Shown: positions 42,570 through 51,801, counted from the stretch's first letter. The stretch is 64,000 nucleotides of DNA from Actomonas aquatica (GCF_019679435.2 NZ_CP139781.1:1798001-1862000); one strand, 5' to 3'. The notes: generated by a model not told the origin, from the letters alone. A program made the numbers and translations.

Positions 42570-45386
42570 ATGCCTAATCACCTCTCCCCCTCCCGTCGCT
42601 GGTGGCGACGTCTGACCGCGGTCGCGACCTGTCTCGCATTGCCGCTTGCCGCCTGGGCTCAGGCCGACCTCGCCGGCCGCTACGTCGGCACCCTCAACAC
42701 CAAGGTTAATGCCGGCGGCTTTGCTTTCGAATCCGGCTTCGGCGTCTACATCGCCGACGTCGATGCCAACGGCGACATCACCCTCAACGGCAACCTCACC
42801 GGCACGGTCGACGCCGCCGGTAATGTCACCTTCGCCGGCGGCAGCGCCTTCTCCCTCATGGGCATCACCTCCGCCACGATCTCGGGTGGCGTGTTGAGCT
42901 CCGACTACGGCGCCTTGGTCGCCAATGGCACCACCCGCTACAAGATCAACGCCAGCACCGGCTTCACCTCGTCGGGTGGCGGGGTTGGCGGTGGCAATGG
43001 CGGTAACGGCGGCAACGGCGGCAATGGCGGCTCCACCACCGGTGACCTCCTCGCCTACTACTCGTTCAACGACTCCAGCAATCCCTTCGCCGACGACTCC
43101 GGTCGCGGTGTGACCCTGGCTCCGGTCAATGGCTCGCCCAGCGTGACCGACGGCGCTTTTGGCAACGGCATTCGCCTGCAAAACGTCCGCCTTCGCGCCC
43201 TGGTTAATGACTCCTTCAGCTCGGACGCCGTGACCATTTCCTACTGGATTCGCGTCCGCGGCGCCGGCAACTGGAACCCCCGCGTGGTCGCCGTGCAGCG
43301 CCCCGGTTCCTCCAGCCACTACTACGGCACCTTCATCGACGGCAGCAGCACCACCGCGAATCGCAAGTTCGCCCACTACAACGAAACCACCTCCGGTTCC
43401 GCCTCGCTCATCTACACCGACACCGGCGTGCATCCCACCGGCACGACCGAGCCCTATCGACACGTCGTGGCCGTGCACGACGGCTCCACCGTCCGCCTCT
43501 ACTACAATGGCCAACTCGTTAAAACCGCCGCTGCCAACCCGCTCAAAGCCTTCTCTTCGGCCATGCTCTCCATCGGCGGCTCCGACAACAACCTCGACCT
43601 TCTCACCGCCGATCTCGACGAAGTCCGCATCTATAACCGCGCGCTGACCGCGGCCGAAATCACCTCGCTTTCCAGCAACCAAGAGGTCGGCACCGCCGTC
43701 GATGTCGACGGCTCCGAGGGCCAGATCGCCTACAACGTCATCGCCGCGCCCAACAACCTCGTCGGCTACCGCAACCGCGTCGGCCAATCCCTCCAGTTCT
43801 CCATCACCGGCTCCACCTCCGGCGCCGTCTGGGGCTCGGGCGTCTACACCGACGACTCCTCGCTCGCCGCCGCCGCAGTCCATGCCGGCGTGGTCGCGCC
43901 CGGTCAGACCGCCACGGTCACCGTCAACATCCTCGCCGGCCAGTCCTCATACGCGGCCACCACCGCCAACGGTGTGACCACCCGCACTTGGGGCTCATGG
44001 GGCGGTTCCTACTCCTTCGCCGACGCCACCAACGTCACCATCGGCGAAGTCGCCACCCAAGCGCCGACCCTCGCCACGTCCTTCACCGTCGCCAACACCA
44101 GCATCGCCCTCGGCCAACGCCTGGTGCTCCCCATTCAGATCGACGGAGTCGGGCCGTTCACCTTCCAATGGTATCTGAACGGCGTGCTCATCCCCGGCGC
44201 CACCGCCAACCCCTACGTCATCCCCACCGTGACGTCCGCCAACTCCGGCACCTACTCCGTGCGCGTCGCAAACATCGCCGGCGCCAACACCTACAATGTC
44301 GGCACCGTCGCCGTGAACGGTCCGGGAGCCCCGACCTTCACTCTGCAGCCGTTCAACAAGGTGGTCGCCCCCGGTGGCACCTTTGCCCTCGCCTGCTCCG
44401 TCTCCGGTTCCGGTCTCTCCTACCAATGGTATCGCAACAACGTGCTGCTCGCCGGCGAGACGGGCTCCATCCTCCTGCGCAACACCGCCAACTCCGGTGA
44501 CGCCGGCAACTACCACGTGGTCGTCACCAACAGCGATGGCTCCGTCACCTCGCAGACCGCCACCGTTACCCTGAGCAACACCGCCTCCACCCTGCGCAAC
44601 ATCTCGGTGCGCACCAACGCCGCCGCCGGCCAGGTCATCAAACCCGGCTTCGTCATCCGCGGCAGCGGCTCCAAGCGCGTGCTCATTCGCGCCATCGGCC
44701 CCGGCCTCGAGCAGTTCAACCTCACCGGCGTCATGCCCGACCCCATGGTCACGGTCTACAATAGCTCCGGTGCCGTGGTCGCCACCAACGACGACTGGGA
44801 CGCCGCCTCCGTCACGCCCTTCGCCGCCGGCGTTGGTGCCTTCGCCATCACTCCGGGATCCAAGGACGCTGCCCTCGTGGTCGACCTGCCCGCCGATGAT
44901 TCCTATACCGCCGACATCACCGGTGCCGACGGTCAGGGTGGTCTCATCATCCTCGAGGTCTACGACGCCGACGAGACCCCCACCTCCAAACTCGTCAACG
45001 TCTCCGTCCGCTCCAATGCCGACAGCGGCAGCGACGCCCTCATCATGGGCATGAGCCTCCAGGGCACCGGCAAGCGAACCCTGCTCGTCCGCGGCGTCGG
45101 TCCGACCCTCGGTGGCTTCGGAGTCCCCGGCACCATCGCCGATCCGCAGCTCACGATCTACGACGCATCGCAGCGCTCCGTGCTCGCCAACGACAACTGG
45201 AGCAACGCCGACTTCGTCTACGAGCTCCTCGAAGCGTCCAACTTCGTCGGCGCCTTCGCCCTCGGAGCCGGCTCCGGCGACGCCGCCACTCTGTCGCTGC
45301 TCGATCCCGGCAACTACACCATCCAGATCACCCCGACCGACTCCAACGACGGCGAGGCCCTGGCCGAAATCTACGAAGTGCCGTAA
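42570..45386 (+). CDS. Secreted LamG/Ig-domain protein with two C-terminal modules
   Basis: 938 residues from ATG 42570 with a signal peptide (cleavage near AAWAQ); an in-frame GTG at 42528 would put 14 residues before it. After a beta-rich N-terminal domain (~30-130) and a Gly/Asn linker comes a LamG/concanavalin-like domain (~160-375: DLLAYYSFNDSSNP, LSIGGSDNNLD, DLDEVRIYNRALTAAEI). Two Ig-like domains follow (~510-670: FTFQWYLNGVLIPG, LSYQWYRNNVLL). The C-terminus holds two copies (~673-797 and ~808-938) of the module with GFVIRG, RVLIRAIGPGL and ILEVYDAD / AEIYEVP. LamG and Ig domains suggest binding of surface glycans or particles. Confidence 0.82.
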   Translation: MPNHLSPSRRWWRRLTAVATCLALPLAAWAQADLAGRYVGTLNTKVNAGGFAFESGFGVYIADVDANGDITLNGNLTGTVDAAGNVTFAGGSAFSLMGITSATISGGVLSSDYGALVANGTTRYKINASTGFTSSGGGVGGGNGGNGGNGGNGGSTTGDLLAYYSFNDSSNPFADDSGRGVTLAPVNGSPSVTDGAFGNGIRLQNVRLRALVNDSFSSDAVTISYWIRVRGAGNWNPRVVAVQRPGSSSHYYGTFIDGSSTTANRKFAHYNETTSGSASLIYTDTGVHPTGTTEPYRHVVAVHDGSTVRLYYNGQLVKTAAANPLKAFSSAMLSIGGSDNNLDLLTADLDEVRIYNRALTAAEITSLSSNQEVGTAVDVDGSEGQIAYNVIAAPNNLVGYRNRVGQSLQFSITGSTSGAVWGSGVYTDDSSLAAAAVHAGVVAPGQTATVTVNILAGQSSYAATTANGVTTRTWGSWGGSYSFADATNVTIGEVATQAPTLATSFTVANTSIALGQRLVLPIQIDGVGPFTFQWYLNGVLIPGATANPYVIPTVTSANSGTYSVRVANIAGANTYNVGTVAVNGPGAPTFTLQPFNKVVAPGGTFALACSVSGSGLSYQWYRNNVLLAGETGSILLRNTANSGDAGNYHVVVTNSDGSVTSQTATVTLSNTASTLRNISVRTNAAAGQVIKPGFVIRGSGSKRVLIRAIGPGLEQFNLTGVMPDPMVTVYNSSGAVVATNDDWDAASVTPFAAGVGAFAITPGSKDAALVVDLPADDSYTADITGADGQGGLIILEVYDADETPTSKLVNVSVRSNADSGSDALIMGMSLQGTGKRTLLVRGVGPTLGGFGVPGTIADPQLTIYDASQRSVLANDNWSNADFVYELLEASNFVGAFALGAGSGDAATLSLLDPGNYTIQITPTDSNDGEALAEIYEVP

Positions 45387-45425
45387 CGCCCCCCCTAGCG
45401 GATAACTACCGCACCCGCCCTCTCC

Positions 45426-45462
45426 AGCCCCGCCGGACTCTCGCCCGGCGGGGCTTTTCTTT
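45426..45462 (+). terminator. Intrinsic terminator after the LamG protein gene
   Basis: A perfect 11-bp stem AGCCCCGCCGG/CCGGCGGGGCT with a 7-base loop, followed by TTTTCTTT, 40 bp past the stop codon. Confidence 0.92.
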
Positions 45463-45467
45463 CCCGG

Positions 45468-45563
45468 GTAGGGCGGGACCTCCGGGCCCGCCGCGTCGCG
45501 TAGCCCTTACCTCACGCCCGGTCGGCCCGGCGCTTGCCCGCCTCAGGCGGGGTCCGACCCTAC
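45468..45563. repeat. Pair of inward-facing GTAG-headed palindromes
   Basis: GTAGGGCGGGACCTCCGGGC begins at 45468 on the plus strand; on the minus strand GTAGGGTCGGACCCCGCCTG begins at 45563. The two heads point outward with palindromic bodies between, the arrangement of paired REP elements. The segment between terminator and pyrR contains nothing else recognisable. Confidence 0.6.
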
Positions 45564-45614
45564 CTTGCAGGATATGCTTTACCCCTCCGCACCCTCCCGG
45601 CAAAACCGGCACTC

Positions 45615-46145
45615 GTGCCTGCGCCGCTGACTTTCGACGCCCCCGAGATCCACTCCGCCATCGAGCGGATCACCACCGCCATTCGCGAACGCCACGGAGA
45701 AAAACCGCCGCTCGCCCTCATCGGCATCGCCAACGGAGGCAGCGAGCTCGCCCGCCGCCTCCATGCCGCCCTCGGCATCACCGAGCGCCTCGGCGAGATC
45801 GATATCTCGTTCTACCGCGACGACATCGGCCGCAATCCCATCCCCAAGGAATCGCGCCCCACCATCATCCCCTTCGATGTGCACGGGAAGGACATCCTGC
45901 TCGTCGACGACGTGCTGCACTCCGGCCGCACCCTCAACGCCGCCCTTAACGAACTCTTCGACCACGGCCGCCCCGCCTCCGTCGAACTCGCCATCCTCGT
46001 CGATCGCGGCGGCCGCAAGCTGCCCTTCGCCGCCAACTACACCGGCATCACGGTCGAAACCACCGGCGCGCAAAAAGTCACCGTCGACCTCGCCCCTGAA
46101 GACCCGACCCAGGACCGCATCACCATCGCTCCCGCCAAAGCCTGA
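45615..46145 (+). CDS. pyrR: Bifunctional pyr operon regulator / uracil phosphoribosyltransferase
   Basis: 176 residues from GTG 45615 (the open frame continues upstream through the palindromes, which is unlikely to be coding). The PRPP-binding loop KDILLVDDVLHSGRTLNAAL near 95 and ISFYRDDIGRNP near 60 are standard PyrR features. PyrR binds pyr mRNA leaders in response to UMP and has weak uracil phosphoribosyltransferase activity. It heads a pyrR-pyrB-pyrC cluster, as in many bacteria. Its stop codon shares a base with the following heptamer array. Confidence 0.92.
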   Translation: MPAPLTFDAPEIHSAIERITTAIRERHGEKPPLALIGIANGGSELARRLHAALGITERLGEIDISFYRDDIGRNPIPKESRPTIIPFDVHGKDILLVDDVLHSGRTLNAALNELFDHGRPASVELAILVDRGGRKLPFAANYTGITVETTGAQKVTVDLAPEDPTQDRITIAPAKA

Positions 46146-46193
46146 TCCCGCATCCCGCATCCCGTATCCCGCATCGCGCATCCCGTATCCTCT
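46145..46193. repeat. Heptamer array upstream of pyrB
   Basis: Seven consecutive 7-bp units (ATCCCGC, ATCCCGC, ATCCCGT, ATCCCGC, ATCGCGC, ATCCCGT, ATCCTCT), from the last base of the pyrR stop to 5 bases before the pyrB start. In the phase CATCCCG/TATCCCG the units resemble those before ybeY. No inverted partner is visible; the upstream space is occupied by pyrR. Confidence 0.9.
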
Positions 46194-46198
46194 TCTCC

Positions 46199-47146
46199 AT
46201 GTCCTGGAACCGCCGCCACCTCCTGACCCTCGAAGAGCTCTCCCTCGACGAGCTCAATCAAATCCACAGCACCGCCACCGCGTTTAAAAAAATCCTGACG
46301 CGCAGCGTGAAGAAAGTCCCCGCCCTGCGCGGCAAGACCATCGTCAATCTCTTCCTCGAACCGAGCACGCGCACCCGCATGGCCTTCGACATGGCCGCCA
46401 AGCGACTCTCGGCCGACGTCATCTCCCTCGACGCCAAAACCTCCTCCACCACCAAGGGCGAATCCCTCCGCGACACCGCCCAAAACATCGAGGCGCTCCA
46501 GGCCGACATGATCGTGGTGCGCCACTCCGCCCCCGGCTCCCCTCTCTACCTGTCCAAGATCCTCGGCATCCCCGTGATCAACGCCGGTGACGGCGCCCAC
46601 GAGCACCCCACCCAGGGCCTGCTCGACACCTTCACCATGCGCGAACGCATCGGCGACCTGAAGGGCCGCCGCGTCGTCATCCTCGGCGACATCCTCTACA
46701 GCCGCGTCGCCCGCTCCAACATCCAGGCCCTTATCAAATTTGGCGCCGACGTCACCCTCTGCGGCCCCTCCACCCTCGTGCCCCACCGCTTTGAGTCCTT
46801 TGGCGTGAAAGTTTCGCACAACCTGCGCGAGGCCCTCCACGACGCCGAGGTTGTCATGCTGCTCCGGATACAGCACGAGCGTCAGAACGCCGGCATGTTC
46901 CCCTCCATCGGCGAATACACCTCCATGTTTGGTCTCAATCAGGAACGCGCCGCCTGGCTGCACCCCGACGCCATCATCATGCACCCGGGCCCCATCAACC
47001 GCGGCGTCGAGATCGACAGCGAACTCGCCGACGGTCCCCGCAGTGTGATCCTCGACCAGGTCACCAACGGCATCGCCGTGCGCATGGCCGTCCTCTACCT
47101 CTGCTCCGGCGGCCAACCCGAATACGTCACCAGCAGCGCCGCCTGA
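46199..47146 (+). CDS. pyrB: Aspartate carbamoyltransferase, catalytic subunit
   Basis: 315 residues. FLEPSTRTRMAFDMAAKRL near 58 is the carbamoyl-phosphate site, HEHPTQGLLDTFTM near 138 the domain-linking signature, and MHPGPINRGVEID near 263 the C-terminal substrate loop. It joins carbamoyl phosphate to aspartate in the second step of pyrimidine synthesis. No pyrI regulatory subunit follows, fitting the PyrR-regulated type. pyrC lies 142 bp downstream. Confidence 0.95.
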   Translation: MSWNRRHLLTLEELSLDELNQIHSTATAFKKILTRSVKKVPALRGKTIVNLFLEPSTRTRMAFDMAAKRLSADVISLDAKTSSTTKGESLRDTAQNIEALQADMIVVRHSAPGSPLYLSKILGIPVINAGDGAHEHPTQGLLDTFTMRERIGDLKGRRVVILGDILYSRVARSNIQALIKFGADVTLCGPSTLVPHRFESFGVKVSHNLREALHDAEVVMLLRIQHERQNAGMFPSIGEYTSMFGLNQERAAWLHPDAIIMHPGPINRGVEIDSELADGPRSVILDQVTNGIAVRMAVLYLCSGGQPEYVTSSAA

Positions 47147-47239
47147 GGGCTGGCGCCAAGTTCCAATCAAGCAGTGACCAAGTAACAAGAGCCCGCCTGC
47201 CTCTCGCTCCTCCTGCCACTTGTCCACCTGATACCTTTT

Positions 47240-47288
47240 CAGCTTCTCAGCTTTTCACCCTTCACTCTTCTCCATTCCCCATTCTCTG
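47240..47288. repeat. Heptamer array upstream of pyrC
   Basis: Seven 7-bp units (CAGCTTC, TCAGCTT, TTCACCC, TTCACTC, TTCTCCA, TTCCCCA, TTCTCTG) end exactly at the base before the pyrC ATG (47289). The units resemble the TTCACCA type found before the nuclease-helicase gene 7.4 kb away. The first two units are poorer matches. The rest of the pyrB-pyrC spacer holds no gene. Confidence 0.82.
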
Positions 47289-48587
47289 ATGCCCAGCCTC
47301 TGGATCAAAAACGCCCGCGTCATCGACCCGGCCAACAAGCGTGACGCCGTCGGTGAGCTCTTCGTCAAGAACGGCCTCATCGTCGACAGCCTCTCCGCCG
47401 CCGAAAAGAAGAAGGCCAAGGTCATCGACGCCGACGGTCTCGTGGCCTGCCCCGGCCTCGTCGACATTCACGTCCACTTCCGCGAGCCGGGTCAGACCCA
47501 CAAGGAAAACATCGCCACCGGCTCCCACTGCGCCGCCGCCGGCGGTTTCACCACCGTGGTCTGCATGCCCAACACCTCGCCTCCCGCGAGCAACACCGGC
47601 ACCATCCAGTTTATCAAGGACGCCATCAAACGCGACGCCGTCGTGAAGGTCCTGCCCACCGGCTGCATCACCGTCGACATGAAGGGCGAAAAACTCGCCT
47701 CCATCGGCTCCCTCGCCAAAGCCGGCGTCGTCGCCATCACCGACGACGGCGACTGCGTGCAGAGCAACGAGCTCATGCGCCGCGCCTGCGAATACGCCAA
47801 GATGTTCGACCTGCCCCTCATGGACCACTGCCAGGACCACTCCATGACCGTCGGCGCCGTCATGAACGAGGGCGAAGTCTCCGCCCGCCTCGGTCTGCGC
47901 GGTTGGCCCAACGCCGCCGAAGACCTCATCGTCGCCCGCAACATCATCCTCGCCACCTACACCGGCGCCCACATTCACCTGCAGCACATCTCGTCGGCCA
48001 ACTCCGTCGAGCTCATCCGCCGCGCCAAATCCCGCGGCGTTTCGATCTCCGCTGAAGCCACCCCGCACCACATCGCGCTTACCGACGACTGCATCGAGAC
48101 CTACGATCCGAAGTTCAAGATGAACCCGCCCCTGCGCACCGCCGCCGATCGCGACGCGATCATCGAGGGTCTGCGCGACGGTTCCATCGACATCGTCGCC
48201 ACCGACCACGCGCCGCACACCGACTACGAAAAGGATCAGGAATTCGACTACGCGCCCAACGGCATTCTCGGACTCGAAACCTCCCTCGCCGTCACCCTCG
48301 ACGTGCTCGTGCGCAAACACCGTTTCCGCCTGCCCAAGGTCATCGACCTGATGACCCGCAAGCCCGCCGAACTCATGAAGCTGCCCGCCGGCACCCTCAG
48401 CGTCGGCGCCGCCGCCGACATCTGCCTCTTCGATCCCAAGGAGGAATGGACCTACGACGCCAAAGCCGGCTTCTCCAAGTCCTCCAACAGCCCGTGGCAT
48501 GGCGAGACCCTCCGCGGCCGCGTCAAAACCACCATCGTCGACGGCAAGGTCATCTACGACGGCAAGACGGTCAAAAAGCGCGGCTGA
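47289..48587 (+). CDS. pyrC: Dihydroorotase
   Basis: 432 residues, class I type. DIHVHFREPGQTHKENI near 58 has the HxH metal ligands; MDHCQDHSM near 178, HLQHIS near 233 and ATDHAPHT near 303 complete the binuclear zinc site. It closes carbamoyl aspartate to dihydroorotate, the step after PyrB. The N-terminal SLWIKNARVIDPANKRDAVG is typical of the amidohydrolase beta-sandwich. Confidence 0.95.
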   Translation: MPSLWIKNARVIDPANKRDAVGELFVKNGLIVDSLSAAEKKKAKVIDADGLVACPGLVDIHVHFREPGQTHKENIATGSHCAAAGGFTTVVCMPNTSPPASNTGTIQFIKDAIKRDAVVKVLPTGCITVDMKGEKLASIGSLAKAGVVAITDDGDCVQSNELMRRACEYAKMFDLPLMDHCQDHSMTVGAVMNEGEVSARLGLRGWPNAAEDLIVARNIILATYTGAHIHLQHISSANSVELIRRAKSRGVSISAEATPHHIALTDDCIETYDPKFKMNPPLRTAADRDAIIEGLRDGSIDIVATDHAPHTDYEKDQEFDYAPNGILGLETSLAVTLDVLVRKHRFRLPKVIDLMTRKPAELMKLPAGTLSVGAAADICLFDPKEEWTYDAKAGFSKSSNSPWHGETLRGRVKTTIVDGKVIYDGKTVKKRG

Positions 48588-48677
48588 GCTCGCCCCCTCC
48601 GCATCGCCGCTCCGCCGACGACCGGCCCTCCCTTTCCTCTGGCTCCAACTCCCTCGGCTCACAACTCCAGCTCCTCC

Positions 48678-49667
48678 ATGTTCTGCTCCTCCCTCCTTCG
48701 CGCCGGCCGCCTCGGCCTCGCCGCGCTTTGCTTCGCAGTTGTCGGCGTCTTTGCCCAAGACGCTACCGCCCCTGAAGAAGGCGAACTCACCGCCGAGCAA
48801 CAAGCCGCCCTCGCCGAAGCGATGTCGCAAATGTCCTTCGCCCAGCAGTTGCAAGCCGTCGGCGTGCCCATGACCACGGGCCCCGCCACCGCGCAACTCG
48901 GCGACATCGCCGAGGTGAAACTGCCCGAGGGTTATCACTTCGTCGGAGCCGACGGCCTCGAGCTGTTCTATGAGCTCACTCAAAACATGCTCAACGGCAA
49001 CGAAGTCGGCGTCGTGCTCTCGCCCGACGGCTGGATGCTCTTCTTCGACTTCGACGACATCGGCTACGTCGCCGATGACGAGAAGGACGACCTCGACGCC
49101 GCCGAACTCATGGAGTCCATGGTCGACGGTCAGGAAGCCGCCAACGAGGCCCGCGCCGAACGCGGCTGGGACCAGATGCGCCTGCAGGGCTGGGTCCAGC
49201 AACCGCACTACGATACGCAAACCAACAACCTCAAGTGGGCCTTCAACCTGTCGTCCTCCACCGACAATTTTCAGGAGACGTGGATCAACCAAAACATCCG
49301 CCTGCTCGGCCGCACCGGCGTCATGAACGTCACCATGGTCGGCAACCCGGCCAATTTCGCCGCCGAAGAAGCCGCCGCCGACGCCCTACTCGCCAACAAC
49401 TTCTCCTACCTGCCCGGCGAACGCTACGCCGAGTTTAAGGAAGGTGACAAAGTCGCCCAATACGGCCTCGCCGCCCTCGTGCTCGGTGGTGCCGGCGCCG
49501 TCGCCGCCAAGACCGGCCTGCTCGCCAAACTCGGCATCATGCTGGGCAAGTTCTGGAAGTTCATCGCCATCGGGGTGATCGCCTTCTTCAGCTTCTTCAA
49601 AAACCTCTTCCGCCGCCTCACCGGCAGCCACCCGGTGGAAAAGAACGACGACGCGCCGAACGCCTAA
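48678..49667 (+). CDS. DUF2167 membrane-anchored protein
   Basis: 329 residues. A signal peptide (cleavage near VFAQD) and an acidic N-terminal stretch precede the DUF2167 core: ATAQLGDIAEVKLPEGYHFV, LSPDGWMLFFDFDDIGYV and RLQGWVQQPHYDTQTNNLKW. Two hydrophobic segments near the C-terminus (AALVLGGAGAVAAKTGLLAK, FIAIGVIAFFSFF) anchor it with a short basic tail inside. The family is found in many Gram-negatives; its function is unknown. Confidence 0.9.
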   Translation: MFCSSLLRAGRLGLAALCFAVVGVFAQDATAPEEGELTAEQQAALAEAMSQMSFAQQLQAVGVPMTTGPATAQLGDIAEVKLPEGYHFVGADGLELFYELTQNMLNGNEVGVVLSPDGWMLFFDFDDIGYVADDEKDDLDAAELMESMVDGQEAANEARAERGWDQMRLQGWVQQPHYDTQTNNLKWAFNLSSSTDNFQETWINQNIRLLGRTGVMNVTMVGNPANFAAEEAAADALLANNFSYLPGERYAEFKEGDKVAQYGLAALVLGGAGAVAAKTGLLAKLGIMLGKFWKFIAIGVIAFFSFFKNLFRRLTGSHPVEKNDDAPNA

Positions 49668-49691
49668 GCGCGTCCTCGCACCGCGCCCATC

Positions 49692-50831
49692 ATGTCGGAC
49701 CTCGCGAGCCTGCTTCTCGTGGCTTGGGCGCTTTACGCCCTCCACGGCCTCGCCTGGCAACGCCGACCTCGCTTCCACCTCAATGCGTGGCTCGGTCGTC
49801 CCCGCGCCACGCCCCGCCCGCGCACCTGGAGCGTTTTTGGGCTGCTCCCCAACGGCTGGCGCCTGCGCACCGACGATCTGCCCTTCGCCTTTTCCGCCGA
49901 GGGCATCACCAACCTGCCCGTCGCCTCGCTCGCCCGCCCCGCGCCCTTGCCCACCCACCTTGAGGCCTGGACGTGGGAAGAGATCGACAAGGTCGAACAG
50001 CGCGGCGCCGACCTCTGGATCAACGGCCGCCGCTTCTGCCCCGCCACCGGTCATCTCACCCCGGCCGCCCTGCGTCGCCTCGCCGCCCTTTCCGCGGCCG
50101 AGCGCCCTGCGCGTATCCAGGAACTGATGACGTCCTGGCTGCGCCCGACCCGCCTCCGGCGCCTGCACCGCCTCCTCATCCGCCTCACCAGCACCACCGC
50201 CTCCTGCAACCTCACTGCCGCGTTCCTCCTCGCCCTCGTGAGCATCTACTACGGCTTCGAACTCCCGGCGCTGCTCGACGACCGCTGGAGCGAAGCGCTC
50301 GCCCGCACCACGCCCTGGATTCTGGGTTATGCGCTCCTCCTGCAACTCGGCGCCATCGCCACCGCCTGGTCCGCCGCCAAACGCCTGCAACGCCACGGCG
50401 GCGCCGCTCCCGGCAAACTTTTCTCCGCGGCGCTCTTCATGCCACCCCACACCTTTCACCTCCGCGCGCTCGTCGGTGAAGGGCTTTGGCCCACGCTCCA
50501 TCCCCTCGCTGCGTCTCTGGCTTTCGCGCCACCCGCCGCGCGCCGTGAACACGCCTTCCAGGTTTTGGCCGACCTGCACCACCCGCTGCCCCTCGCCGCC
50601 AACGCCGACGACCTTCCGCGCCGCATCGCCCGCGACCACCGCGCTGCCTTCCTCCCCCTGCTCGAGTCCGCCCTCACGGCCCACGGCATCGACCCCGCCG
50701 CCCTGCTCGCGCCCCCGCGCCATCACACCGCCGCCGCCTGCGCCTATTGCCCCCGCTGCCACGACCAATTTGTCACGGCCAGCGGCCAATGCCCCCATCG
50801 CATTCCCCTGCGGCCCCTCGATCGCGCGTAA
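49692..50831 (+). CDS. Membrane protein with C-terminal zinc-ribbon-like cysteines, unknown function
   Basis: 379 residues that I do not recognise. A short hydrophobic N-terminus (DLASLLLVAWALYAL) is followed by a soluble region (~25-160) containing DLWINGRRFCPATGHLT, then two membrane helices (~175-195 and ~215-240) and a helical domain. The C-terminus has ACAYCPRCHDQF and QCPHR, a pattern of four cysteines and two histidines that could bind zinc. It follows the DUF2167 gene by 24 bp, so the two may form an operon with each other and perhaps with the CPBP protease. Confidence 0.7.
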   Translation: MSDLASLLLVAWALYALHGLAWQRRPRFHLNAWLGRPRATPRPRTWSVFGLLPNGWRLRTDDLPFAFSAEGITNLPVASLARPAPLPTHLEAWTWEEIDKVEQRGADLWINGRRFCPATGHLTPAALRRLAALSAAERPARIQELMTSWLRPTRLRRLHRLLIRLTSTTASCNLTAAFLLALVSIYYGFELPALLDDRWSEALARTTPWILGYALLLQLGAIATAWSAAKRLQRHGGAAPGKLFSAALFMPPHTFHLRALVGEGLWPTLHPLAASLAFAPPAARREHAFQVLADLHHPLPLAANADDLPRRIARDHRAAFLPLLESALTAHGIDPAALLAPPRHHTAAACAYCPRCHDQFVTASGQCPHRIPLRPLDRA

Positions 50832-50905
50832 CAATCCCTTTGGCGTAATTTCCGACGTTGGCATTCCCGCCTCGCTTGCTGTGATCGCAGGCCTTCAGCC
50901 ACACC

Positions 50906-51787
50906 ATGCCGACCGACAACCTGTCTCCCTCCGCCCAACTGGGCCTCAGCATCCAAGTGCTGTTGCTGCTCTGCGGCTTGGTGGTTCTGGTGAAACTCTT
51001 CCTCACCAAAGCGGGCCGCGAGGCATGGCGTCGCCCCAGTCCGCTCGCGCCCTTGCCGTGGACTGGCGTTGAATTTGGCGTCGCGCTGCTCGTCGTGCTC
51101 TTTGGCGCCGTCGGCGGTCAGATCGTCGCCTCGCTCGTCGTCGCCGGACTGCCCTTTTCCGAGGAGCAGGAACTCCCGATTCTTGGCGCCGGTTTCCAAC
51201 TCGGCATGCTCGCCGGCGCGGCGATGGCTCAACTCGTTATCGTGCGCACCCGCGCCCCGGTCGCGATCGATGAACCCGCGCCGGTGGATCCGCCGCCGCT
51301 CGATCCCGCTCAGCCCTCGCCTCCACAACACGCCCCGTGGATCGCCGGCCCGGTCACACTGCTGGCCGCCATTCCCCTGCTCACCGCAACCAACATCGGC
51401 TGGATCTTCCTGCTCGATCGCCTCGGCCTCAGCACGGACAAGCAGGACATGATCGACGTCTTTGCCGAGAGCCAATCCCTGCCCGTGCTCCTCGGCATGA
51501 GTTTCCTCGCCGTCATCATCGCGCCCGTGACCGAAGAGGTGATTTTCCGCGCCGGCCTATTCCGTTACCTGCGCACGCGTCTGCCCCGTCCCGTCGCCCT
51601 CGTTTTGCCCGCCGCCATCTTCGGCCTCCTCCACGGCAACCTGGTGGCCTCGCTGCCCCTCATTCTGCTCGGCGTGGTCTTCGCCCTCGCCTACGAACGC
51701 ACCGGCCGTATCTCCGTGCCGATCGTCGCCCATGCGTTGTTTAACCTGAACACCATCCTGCTGCTGATCGCCGGCGTCGACTTCTGA
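50906..51787 (+). CDS. CPBP-family intramembrane metalloprotease
   Basis: 293 residues with about eight membrane segments. APVTEEVIFRAGLFRYL near 205 is motif 1 (EExxxR), FGLLHGNLVAS near 245 is motif 2 (histidine), and VPIVAHALFNLNTI near 275 is motif 3. These correspond to the CAAX-protease/bacteriocin-immunity (Abi) fold, whose bacterial members cleave or process membrane proteins. Its target is unknown. thiL begins 14 bp after its stop. Confidence 0.9.
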   Translation: MPTDNLSPSAQLGLSIQVLLLLCGLVVLVKLFLTKAGREAWRRPSPLAPLPWTGVEFGVALLVVLFGAVGGQIVASLVVAGLPFSEEQELPILGAGFQLGMLAGAAMAQLVIVRTRAPVAIDEPAPVDPPPLDPAQPSPPQHAPWIAGPVTLLAAIPLLTATNIGWIFLLDRLGLSTDKQDMIDVFAESQSLPVLLGMSFLAVIIAPVTEEVIFRAGLFRYLRTRLPRPVALVLPAAIFGLLHGNLVASLPLILLGVVFALAYERTGRISVPIVAHALFNLNTILLLIAGVDF

Positions 51788-51801
51788 CCTGACTTTGCCC
51801 C

